Source: Fragilariopsis cylindrus CCMP1102 (taxonomy: Eukaryota; Bacillariophyta; Bacillariophyceae; Bacillariales; Bacillariaceae). From it: a stretch of DNA of 34,694 nt. Both the position numbers and the translations under genes were made by a program. A model generated the notes under the pieces. It was not told where the DNA came from. It ran no database searches and saw nothing but the letters and a program-made list of their open reading frames with translations. Each line of letters opens with the position of its first letter. Within the stretch, counting starts at the first letter, position 1. The stretch is taken from the NCBI GenBank assembly GCA_900095095.1, contig FMBT01000086.1, forward strand, positions 1-34,694, read 5' to 3'. This document shows positions 1 to 9,011 of the stretch, piece by piece.

Positions 1-161
1 GTGTGTGTTCAAAACGATCTTGATCTTGATGTGATTTCGTATGTATTGTACTATTATTGTACTACTGTATTATTGTACTGTACTGTACGCTCCAGTATCT
101 CAGCTCAACTCACATTCTGCGTCTACATCTATAATACTATTCTTGTTCTATACACTACAAA

Positions 162-1914
162 GTGACATTTGGAATAACAACTATCTTGTACCAACAACAA
201 TATGGGATCAAGCACCGTTAGGTGAGGGAAATCTGGTACGACAAGTACTTGTGTCATTAGAACCTGATATTAACCTTCTCGCAGTATCGCCTATCTACTC
301 AGTAAGCGAAGATGGTGCAACAGGATCGATAAATTTCTGTGTAAAAGTTACTCTATGGACAAAAGATAGGGCAAACATTGTTAACTTCAAGTGAGTTCAG
401 TTTAGTTGAGTTGAATTGCATTGGATTGCATTGGATTACATTGGATTGCATTGAATTGCATTGGATTGCATTGAATTGAGTTTATCTAGTCAGATATCAT
501 TAATATAGAAAAATCGAGCACAACTAATATTGATAAAATTGTTAGCAATGCTGCTGCTGTTTCAATTTCAATTGTATCTCTAACTATTTTTTCCTTCCCT
601 CCTTCTCTTTTCTTCTCTCTGAATTTCAGAGAAGTCAAATATACCCAGAACACAGTGATGAAGGCAGACGTTCGAAAACTTGAATTTGAAATGGACAACT
701 CTATATTCGAACAAAATTCACATCAATCTCACCGACGTCTTGCTTATGATTGTACCGATGGGTACGAGGGTGTATTCGAAAACTGGTGGAACATAACAGT
801 TTTGGAAAATGGTGAAATTCTTCCACCGAATGTTACAGTTATGACACCTGTCGATCCGTACGAGGTTACCTACGACAACGTCGATGTAGCACCGGGAAAC
901 GAAACAGGCCCTCAGGAACCAGACGAGGGCCTTGTCAAAATCGTTATCGCACCGGAAAATGCTCTTAATCTTAACGATGTTGATGGTCTCGGTGGAGGAG
1001 AAGTAGGTTTCGAACTTTTTTTCCTCTTAATTGCTTACGCATGTGATGAAAACAATCTCCCAGTGACCACAGTACCACCCTTAACACAGGGGGATACTAT
1101 CAAAATCTGTGTTGAGCCCGACGAAAAATCTAGAGAATATGGATTCGTTATGAAACAATTGGATTCCACTTACTATACAAGGGACGATATCCCAGACTTA
1201 ATCCAGTATGCCGTTGAAGGAGGCCAGCCTGATTTTTGGGGTATGTCCGAGATTGACTGTATCCCAGGAAGCTTGAAGTGCTCTGTTGAGACGACAATTA
1301 GAGCAGAATTTTTTGCATCACCAGGCATAGTTAGCGTGGCTGGCGCTGCAAGCTTCCAGTGGGATTTTGAAAGACGTCGTAATCTTAACGAAACGGTCGG
1401 ACGTGATCTTCAAGCTGTTGACGGCAGAGATGTTAACGACGAAGGACGATTTAACATAGTATTTCCTCTAACGACGTTTCAAGAAACTATGGATATGAAA
1501 GCAAAAGGTCCTTCTTCTCTTCAGTCTTTCTTGTTGATTATCTTATCCTTTACTCTCATATTGGCCAGTATAATTCTTCTCTGGATTAAAGATACCAGAC
1601 GATCATGGACGTACCACAACGATGACGATGACGGATGCACCATCCGCCAATCCATGTCGTCTCATGTAACACCGGGTAGTAGTCATCTCAAGAAGGATAT
1701 GGCAGAAACCTATAGAACAGAATCATTTCATGACGATGTTCGTGGTCATCTCAAGAAGGATATGGCAGAAACCCATGGAACAGAATCATTTCATTACGAT
1801 TTTCATGGTCATCTCAAGAAGGATACAGAAGAAACCTGTAGAACAGAATCAATTCATCACGATGTTTATGACGATGATATAGATGCTGACTACTGCCTCA
1901 AATTGAAATGTTGA
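162..1914 (+). CDS. Predicted single-pass membrane protein, 5' truncated (gene 1 of cluster)
   Basis: I do not recognise the family. Two exons are visible: about 162-390 and 630-1914 (stop TGA). The intron 391-629 has a GTGAGT donor and a TTTCAG acceptor, and the phase fits: AA from exon 1 plus A from exon 2 makes Lys, giving ...NFK|EVKYTQ. The 5' boundary at 162 is inferred from an AAAG acceptor. No signal peptide is visible, so the N-terminus probably lies before the window. The product has a Cys-containing, N-glycosylation-rich ectodomain (NIT, NVT, NET sites), a membrane helix around residues 290-312 of the exon 2 frame, and a cytoplasmic tail with an Asp run and three 21-residue repeats. 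It lacks the DG-FG and FP-C motifs of the three genes to its right, so membership in that family is not shown. It converges on the minus-strand gene ending at 2125. Confidence 0.6.
411..480. repeat. 10-bp tandem repeat inside an intron
   Basis: About seven copies of a 10-bp unit (TTGGATTGCA with A/G and G/A variants) fill 411-480, inside the 391-629 intron of the first gene. The period is exact through the whole block. Confidence 0.9.
1684..1872 (+). repeat. 63-bp coding tandem repeat, three copies
   Basis: CATCTCAAGAAGGAT recurs at 1684, 1747 and 1810, a strict 63-bp period. Each unit encodes 21 residues of the form HLKKDMAETxxTESxHxD in the predicted cytoplasmic tail of the first gene. The third copy has diverged most (TEET for MAET). 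The 63-bp period keeps the frame, so copy number can change without breaking the gene. Confidence 0.9.
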
Positions 1915-2124
1915 GATGACAACTTCTGTTTCACTCAATTCTCGCTACCATACTACAAATTTATTTTCTTTTTTCCACATGAAATATAGATCCAAAAATA
2001 TTTTTAAATATGTACATTGTATTTTTACTTTAATTCTTTAAACACATAATGCTATTATTGTGATTATTATCCTTTTACTCAAAAATAAGTATTCAATATA
2101 GTGTCACTATCAATCTTCATCTTC

Positions 2125-3389
2125 TCAGTATGATTCAAAACTAAGGTCGTCGTCGTCAATAAATTCCTCGTCTTTAAAATCGTTTCCTTGATTATTGACA
2201 GCAATATTATTTGTTGGATACGAATCACTGGCATAAGACTTTGATTTGTCATACTTCCGCTCACTCCATTGAATGTAAAAGTAGTATACGATCGCCAGAA
2301 AAACTAGGCTAGAAACTATAATCAACAAGATGTCTAGTCGAGACAGTCCATCCCCGTCATTATGAATCATCTCTTTCGGTGTAGATGTAGAAGAATGAAT
2401 CATTTTGCCATTTATGATTGAGTATTCATCCACGCCAAAGATCAAAGCTAGATCCGAATGTAGCTCCTGAGGCACGGATGTGTTCAGGACTTGGTCAATG
2501 TAAGACATCACAGTGAGAGAAGCTTCGTCTCCGTGTTGGTGTTTCCCGTATACGTATGCTACGCCGGTGAAAACACCACAGAAATTTACTTCGTTGACTT
2601 GCGAGACGCATGATGCTACGTAGATGAAAGCGATCAAAATGAATAAATGAATGGATTAGGACTCGCTATTTAGTTACATTATCAGATTAAGCTGACCATT
2701 CAAAAACCACGAGCTATGATATTCCACGATATAACTTACCGACTTCCTCAAACTTGAGAAATCTAAATCCAGATGGGTGACCGTCAGCATGAGCCAATGA
2801 TCTTCTTAATTCTTCCTCACGACCGTTTGTTTCTTCACCTGAACTACGACCGTATTCCATCGACCGAATGGGCTCTTGTGGAGATTCCTCGTCCTCCGCC
2901 CTTCGGGTTGTCGTAATCCACACATTTCTGGAAATGTATTCATTAGAATGGAATCGACTATCCTGTCTTCAATCACATCCAATATATCCATTATTACTGA
3001 AAAGGGCTGTACTTCTAACTGGAATCCGTATTGGATACGAGTGGGCTCTCCTGAAGTTGCACCGAAGAAACCATCGTATTCTGGCCTACAAGGTGAGCTC
3101 ATCAATGCCATAAATTTCTCATTGTAGGTCGATCGCGGATCGACGTTGATCTCTTTGGTCTGCTTTGTATTTGTATCGCTTTTTCATGACCATCCGAAGA
3201 TTATTCACCTGTAAAATCCTATTATTTTGTTTCTGGCTATGCTTCTTGTTGCTGATTCCTAAATTACGGTTGTTTTCATTACTAATATTAATATACTTTA
3301 TGTTCGAACTCTGCAAGTACCACGACGACGAGCAGGATCGCTATTGTCGCCCGGAAGAAGATCATTTGTATACTGAAAAAATTCACCAT
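2125..3389 (-). CDS. Secreted/membrane protein of a local paralogue family (gene 2)
   Basis: Function unknown. The start at 3389 was chosen because the first exon (3389-3297) encodes a clear signal peptide, MVNFFSIQ then a run of ILLVVVVLA. Proposed introns: 3296-3160 (GTATAT...GCAG), 2921-2839 (GTGGAT...TTCAG) and 2739-2616 (GTAAGT...GTAG). All phases agree and give 306 residues. Order in the product: signal peptide; a Pro-Cys motif near residue 54; DGFFG; an amphipathic stretch ending DSILMNTFPEMC; a variable region; a second Cys pair (ASC...NFCGVF); a membrane helix at about 237-260; and a short acidic tail. The same order occurs in the genes at 3963-4969 and 5499-6803. The 2921-2839 intron is the weak point: without it the exon needs a -1 frame change, so a base error or a pseudogene is possible. 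It shares a 573-bp divergent spacer with the next gene. Confidence 0.65.
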
Positions 3390-3962
3390 GGCTGTATTGT
3401 ATTGCTGGAAGGAAATACCTTATGAAATGCTGTATAAAAAAGGCTGTTACGTTTAAAGTTGACTATGTATGATGTATGATGCAATCATCGACATCGAATA
3501 TAAAAAGTATACTATTTTAGTTGTCGAAGGATCTAGAGAACTGTGATTGCGCACACGACTAGAAAAATCCAGTCTGTTTTGCCAACAATTTTGTCGAGAA
3601 ATAGTAAAATAGTACAATGTACGGTAATAAGTTTGGGAATCAATCTAGAACTGGAGTCCCGGTATCTAGTCGAATGAGTCAACTTATATCGATCGAGTCA
3701 ATTATCAGGATCAGGAGTTTTTAAGTTCACAATCAAAATGCATCGTGTCTCTCGCACGACTGAGCGAAAGAAACGTTATAAAGAGTTTTTACGTGATTTT
3801 TGAATTTTTCAGTAGTATGTGCATAAAGTTACTCCTACGAAATACCGCATTGGCATCATTGAATGTAATAGTAGTAGGCATACAATTTATTTGCACTTAT
3901 TCTATAATAATCTTATTCGCATTACCGTACTGTACCTGCAATACCCAGTAATCACCAGCATC
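3390..3962. other. Divergent intergenic spacer, no gene seen
   Basis: This 573-bp AT-rich spacer lies between two divergently transcribed paralogues and must hold both promoters. A short open frame on the plus strand has no signal peptide or family resemblance. I see no RNA gene or clear repeat. Confidence 0.6.
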
Positions 3963-4969
3963 ATGTATCTCTCAACGAACCATTGGTTTTATGTCCTTAT
4001 TCTTGCTACAGTTGCGTTGCTTTCAATACCACCCGTAACTCAAGGAAAACTGATTTTGAATCCTCATCATTCTGACCCTAGCGAACTAGATGTTTACAGT
4101 CGTAATAATACTGGTGGTATAGCATCTCGTTCTGAACCTTGTATATACAATAGGATGGAAGATTTTGTTGGTGAGGCTGGTACCAATTTCTTCACAGTAG
4201 AATATTTCTACACCATGGAAGTAAACGCGACCTTGATCGACAATGCTGTTAATATCTTCACTCCCAGGACTCAAGCGATAATCCTTGATGAGTTTGCAAA
4301 CAACTCCTTACGGAATGTTATTCTCAGTGTAGAGTCTTCTATTGCTTCCTATCTGATGGAAGAATCGTACACGTTTGAGAATGCCACCTGCAGTGGCCAT
4401 GGGGGAAATCTAGTGGTAAACGTGGATGAATGGAACAAATGCAAGCAAATAGTACAGAAAGTAGATACGGTGGACAAGAAAACAGCCGGCCATCCAAAAA
4501 TGTTGGCATCACAATTGCTCCTAACTATGAGCCTGCGCTTAAGTGTATATCCACTGCTGAGGATGTCTTATGTTATGAAATTGCCGGAGCCTTTCAGGTT
4601 CACACCGTTGGAGAAACACACAACATAACACAAGCCAAAATTGATATCAGATACGACATTCAAGCTGCTATGGAGAAGGGAAAGTTTGACCCAGCCCACC
4701 CTTCAATACTTAATCTTACCTTTTTGGAAAGTATCTCGCCGAAATTTCCAGATGGGACGTTGTCTGAAGAAGTGCCATCCATCCCCATAAATGATAATGG
4801 AAATAATGCTGTATTACAAGAAGACGAAACCAACGTAGCTTTAATTATTGGAGGTTCAATTGGTGGTATCTTACTACTGCTTTGTTCTTTTATAGGTATC
4901 CGTTGTTGTCGGTGCAATAGACATCAGGATGGTATGGATGGTAGTTTTGAACCCAGCACTATTGTCTGA
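3963..4969 (+). CDS. Secreted/membrane protein of a local paralogue family (gene 3)
   Basis: Function unknown. The start at 3963 gives a signal peptide, MYLSTNHWFYVLILATVALL, ending near TQG. The ectodomain holds EPC, then EDFVGEAGT (counterpart of DG-FG), YFYTMEV, a helical stretch (RNVILSVESSIASYL), TC, a variable part, then NVGITIAPNYEPALKC and CYEIAG. A membrane helix follows (VALIIGGSIGGILLLLCSF), with a Cys-rich juxtamembrane RCCRCN and a short tail. The frame changes between about 4430 and 4628. Either a 65-nt intron 4393-4457 (GTGGCC...TACAG, phase 1, leaving 313 residues) or one base missing, for example in the A5 run at 4496-4500, restores it. The proposed intron sits directly after the conserved Cys codon, as in the gene at 2125-3389. 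Several N-glycosylation sites are present. Confidence 0.65.
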
Positions 4970-5498
4970 ACCAGTAAGGATGCAAACTTAAGTATAAAAA
5001 TATGCATATCATATTTTATGTTGATTTGATTTGATCATATTTGAAAATATATCAAATATTACCTGCACGTACCTATTCCACGACCGACGCTCGTGGGAAT
5101 TTCCAGTTTAGACTGTAATCATTATTCATAATATTACTTCATGTACAGTATCATTTTTTATATGAGACAATACAAGTGTAGATAGCAGCCGTATCTTAGA
5201 CGGAAGTTTAGTTTTATCTCTGACTTACTTCATCTATTCGATCTCCTTTCGCAATTTATTTCACTACACGTGAGATTATTTGTTTTTGTTTCTAAAATAA
5301 TCTTCTCTACTGTACAAAGAATACATTACTTCTTGTCCTCACAGTTGATTTTTTTAACTCGTATACTATCTATCACTCTAGTTAGTTATGTTTAAAATAT
5401 GAATTATTTATTCAAACACAAATGTTATCAATATATCGGTTGTCTACTTTAACTGTTTTATCTTCCCATGAATTCTAGAAGATACCCGTATCTTCTCT
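4970..5498. other. Convergent intergenic spacer
   Basis: This is AT-rich 3' flank between two convergent paralogues. I see no open frame with family support, no RNA gene and no long repeat. Confidence 0.6.
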
Positions 5499-6803
5499 TT
5501 AAGCAAATGAAGTCGATCGGTGAGCATCCACATCTAGATAGGTTTGTATACCACCACTTTGCATATCGGTTTGGTCATCATTGATAATGCTCATTTTTCG
5601 GGCTGTTCTAAACACAACACCAGCGAGGATTGCCACCAGGGCTCCAAGTCCTAGAAAAAGTCCCACCTTGAGACTTTTTCGTTCTGATTTACCAGTTGCT
5701 GATTCGCTACCGTTAGCGTTCACCTCGTCTTCGCCATTACTGGTGTTTGACTCGGTAGGACCTGAAGATGAGCTGTCCAAATAGTATAAGCGAACAATCT
5801 TATCACTCAAATCGTCATATACTCCAGAATTCATATTCTCTTTAATTAAATTGGCGATGCGAAATTGTTCGTTGGCAGCTTCTCCATCGTTTGTAAACAA
5901 TGTAAGTTCGCCATCAACAATAGCACACTCATTTAGAGTACTACTTGATCTCTCCACGTTGCAAGTTGCTGAGATCGTACATATGAAATTATAGCAAGTA
6001 AGCAAGCAAGAAGTCAAAGACAAAGACAAAGATGAGAATCGAGAAAAAGGAAGAAAGAAAAAAGTCGACATATGAGTAGTAGTGTACTTACAGGTAGTGA
6101 TATAGTCTGGAGGATACATGGATACTCCAGTAACTTCAAGACGTCTTTGAATACGAAGTCTTCGTTTTCCAATCTCAGTATTACCACACCTATCTGGAAA
6201 CACTTCTTGGAGAATACTATCGACGATAGCCTTTTCCACTAATGGTAGGATGTCATTATTGATTGTCGATCTTTTCGTACCCGTAATTGCCTCTATCTCA
6301 TATTGATATTCGATTGGAATCGTCATCAGGGTATTATCAGTATCAGTATCAGAATCAGAATCAATATTACGGATAATTCCAAATGTACCATCTGATGTCG
6401 TACACGGCGCCTCTTCAGGATCGTTTGGAGGACTTGGACTAGACGTCCCTTCAGCAACTACATCATTTGTTTCAGTAGGTACTTGAGGTGGTATTGGTGG
6501 GCGCTCATAACGTGAATTAGGGTCGACATTTGTTGCCGCATTGACATTGTCTTCATTTGGATATTCATAGTGGCTTGTAGATCCATCTGATCTACCAGCG
6601 ATGATACCTCTTCCAACGACAGTGTCATTTTCTTCAGAGCTTTCGTTTAGTCCTTCTGTAGATACTGCAGGTGCTGACGCTTCTTTAGGATAATCATAAT
6701 GACGTCCATTGATCACGTGGCCAGGGTTTATGCTTTTCTTTTCTGCAGATGCGCTCACGAAAAAACAGTATAGAATAGAGTTAACAAAAGTAGTAGCTTT
6801 CAT
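5499..6803 (-). CDS. Secreted/membrane protein of a local paralogue family (gene 4)
   Basis: This is the longest and cleanest member of the cluster family; function unknown. The start at 6803 (MKATTFVNSILYCFFVSASA) gives a signal peptide; an in-frame Met at 6845 would put a basic extension before it. Exons are 6803-6092 and 5968-5499. The intron 6091-5969 has GTAAGT and CTCAG ends and phase 1. The protein is 393 residues: signal peptide; a variable Ser/Thr/Pro-rich region with HYDYP and HYEYP copies; APCTTSDGTFG; a (S/T)D run; IVDSILQEVFPDRCG; RRLEVTG; then CNVERSS...NECAIVDGELTLF after the intron; DDLSDKIVRLYYLD; a membrane helix (GLFLGLGALVAILAGVVF); and a cytoplasmic tail. The intron is 123 nt with no in-frame stop, so retention would add 41 residues. 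Confidence 0.75.
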   Translation of the reverse strand: MKATTFVNSILYCFFVSASAEKKSINPGHVINGRHYDYPKEASAPAVSTEGLNESSEENDTVVGRGIIAGRSDGSTSHYEYPNEDNVNAATNVDPNSRYERPPIPPQVPTETNDVVAEGTSSPSPPNDPEEAPCTTSDGTFGIIRNIDSDSDTDTDNTLMTIPIEYQYEIEAITGTKRSTINNDILPLVEKAIVDSILQEVFPDRCGNTEIGKRRLRIQRRLEVTGVSMYPPDYITTCKYTTTHMSTFFFLPFSRFSSLSLSLTSCLLTCYNFICTISATCNVERSSSTLNECAIVDGELTLFTNDGEAANEQFRIANLIKENMNSGVYDDLSDKIVRLYYLDSSSSGPTESNTSNGEDEVNANGSESATGKSERKSLKVGLFLGLGALVAILAGVVFRTARKMSIINDDQTDMQSGGIQTYLDVDAHRSTSFA

Positions 6804-7189
6804 GATCTTGTTCTTGAACCGTATATTAAAAGTTACTTGAGGCAAATTCTGGTTATTCGATGTATGGTAGGTATTGATTGCTTGTGGTAGACAATTGAGA
6901 TTGATTTACTAATTACTTTTCTCGGTTACTTCGAAAGAGATATTAGCGTAATAACATCTATTCTGCTCTTTTGTCTCACACGATTGCCTATTTTCTACTA
7001 TTAGAAAGAGTTTTTGTGTTCATATTCATTTTCGCGGACAGAAAAAATGTTCTCTAAAAACAATATCGTCGCCTCGCTTTGCAACGGCGATTAACGACGA
7101 GCTAGATTTAGAAGCTAAGTCAGTACCAACAAACAGATCTTTTTGTTTTCGATAGGAATTCTTTCATTTTTCTCATAACAACCACCACG
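6804..7189. other. Divergent intergenic spacer
   Basis: This spacer holds the promoters of the minus-strand membrane-protein gene and the plus-strand PfkB kinase. I see nothing else in it. Confidence 0.55.
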
Positions 7190-8407
7190 ATGATAAGTTC
7201 TCCGATTATTGTCGTTGGCCTCAATGCCGCACTTCAGAAACGATTCGTTTTACCGGATAAACAAGTCCTTATGCCTGGAAATGTCCATAGAGCTTCTACT
7301 GTTAACATAGGTGTCGGTGGCAAGGGTCAGGACGCAGCCATCGCCCTCCACTGTTTGGGACTAAATGATGCAATTAAATTGCTGCAATTTGTAGGCACTG
7401 GATCTACGGGAGATGTTGTCTACAAATTGCTACTAGATCAGTTGGGTGAATCGGCAATGGAACTTACTGTACGGCCCTCCAGTGAGATGAGAACTTGTAC
7501 ATCTATTGTCGCTTCAGACGAGACAACAGAACTCGTAGAACCCAGCGGTATAATTACGAGCGACGAGATAGAGGAATTATTTTCAAACAAACTATCATCT
7601 TGTGTCAATAACGATGCTAGATCTTTGTGCATCATGGGCAGTATGCCACCCGGTGTGGGAAACGATACATACGCTCGAATATATTCGAAAGTAGTTGGAC
7701 CTAGCAGTATTTGTGTAATCGATTCTCTTGCGGGGATTGAGCCGCTTTTATTGAAAGTATCTGAACTAGGCAATAATGCTTGTCCACTTTTACTGAAAAT
7801 AAATGCATCAGAACTGTGTAAACTGGTGGGAACGTCGAAAAGTGGTTGCGAAACCGGCGGTATAAAAAAGAAAGAATTAATCGATGCAATTGACATGTTT
7901 CTGTCGAAGTATTATTTAACCCCTACAACTATCAATACACTTCTTGGCTTAGCTATTACCGACGGCAAACATGCTGCCTATTTTGTTAGCTTCGAAAAAG
8001 ACCAACAAGAATTCAGAATATTCAAATATTCCGTCCCAAATCTCGAAACTTCTCAAACGCTGTATCCAATCGGTGCCGGCGATGCTGTGGCAGCTGGCGT
8101 CATCGCTGCTTGGACAAGTATACTAATTACAACGACGTCGTCGCTTCCAACAGTTCCAAAGGCTTGCCTTAAAGTACTAGTTGATTTCGTTGAAAGCATT
8201 CGGAAAGACCAATCATCATTGACTACGGCTAACGCAGTAGCAAGTTTCGCCTTTGGTTTAAGTTGTGGATCTGCAAGTTGTCTGCAAGAAGAAAACTCAG
8301 TCCTGGACGATAGCGATGTCGTTCGTTTACTTCAAACGATTCGTAAGCCGGATCTTATACATAACCAACCGTTCCGCAAATACGAAGAAGAAAATGAGGA
8401 TGATTGA
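7190..8407 (+). CDS. PfkB-family sugar kinase (1-phosphofructokinase / tagatose-6-phosphate kinase type)
   Basis: This is a ribokinase-fold carbohydrate kinase of 405 residues in one exon. The N-terminus (VVGLNAALQKRFVL, then PGNVHRAS and VGGKGQDAA near residue 45) matches the FruK/LacC branch, which starts with a GLNPALQ-like strand and a GGKG substrate loop. The middle holds LCIMGSMPPGVG and LLKINASEL. The catalytic GAGDAVAAG motif, with the base Asp, is near residue 297. The family phosphorylates sugar phosphates with ATP. The exact substrate cannot be read from sequence, although the FruK branch would fit fructose-1-phosphate or tagatose-6-phosphate. No targeting peptide is obvious, so it may be cytosolic. 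Length is somewhat above the bacterial 310-residue norm because of small insertions. Its start lies 386 nt from the divergent membrane-protein gene. Confidence 0.85.
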   Translation: MISSPIIVVGLNAALQKRFVLPDKQVLMPGNVHRASTVNIGVGGKGQDAAIALHCLGLNDAIKLLQFVGTGSTGDVVYKLLLDQLGESAMELTVRPSSEMRTCTSIVASDETTELVEPSGIITSDEIEELFSNKLSSCVNNDARSLCIMGSMPPGVGNDTYARIYSKVVGPSSICVIDSLAGIEPLLLKVSELGNNACPLLLKINASELCKLVGTSKSGCETGGIKKKELIDAIDMFLSKYYLTPTTINTLLGLAITDGKHAAYFVSFEKDQQEFRIFKYSVPNLETSQTLYPIGAGDAVAAGVIAAWTSILITTTSSLPTVPKACLKVLVDFVESIRKDQSSLTTANAVASFAFGLSCGSASCLQEENSVLDDSDVVRLLQTIRKPDLIHNQPFRKYEEENEDD

Positions 8408-9011
8408 TAACACTTTTTTTCATTAGAAAAATTGAACTGAAGAAATTCACAGATACTTCTTTAAAACGAGCTATTCGTGGACGTTGTTTTTAGTAATCGG
8501 AACGACAAGCATATCTCACAGCCTTGAATTGGAATCTTAATTTCTCCTGCAGTTGTCAAAACTGGACAAATCTCTACTTGCTAATTGAAAAGCAAGGATA
8601 ATATGCCTTTGTTTTCTTAGCAATGAAATTCAAAAGCGATTGAAATGTTTCCCGTGATAGAATGAATGAATGAATCGTTACAATATAAATATATCAATAC
8701 GCATTACACGAAATAAAGAATCTTGTATACGCGCAACCTACTGCATTTCAATCAGTTATATAAGGGCGGTGTTGTTTCAATATAACATAATTTATACACC
8801 GATTGAACGTCAAAAATAAGATTTTTTAAAATCCACTGCAGCAACATCAAATAAGAAAATACAGGACTATAATTAGTTGTTCGCCTACACTTTTTGACGA
8901 CTTTTGAAGTTCGATCTTATTCCACATAAGAATTAATTGTACATACAAAATCTGGAATTATTTTTAATCGTGTTTGCATCGTTCAACAGCACATACTAAA
9001 TCACATCTACT
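8408..9011. other. Convergent intergenic spacer
   Basis: AT-rich 3' flank of the PfkB kinase gene and of the minus-strand gene ending at 9012. No gene, RNA or repeat could be supported. Confidence 0.6.

Noticed and set aside
411..480. CRISPR-like array of short repeats
   Set aside because: The units are 10 bp and directly adjacent with no spacers; this is a minisatellite in a eukaryotic intron.
3165..3425. Plus-strand open frame of 86 codons with a hydrophobic stretch
   Set aside because: It is antisense to the signal-peptide exon and first intron of the minus-strand gene; no Met context or family match.
7438..7896. Minus-strand open frame of 152 codons
   Set aside because: It lies wholly antisense to the PfkB kinase, which has clear family motifs.
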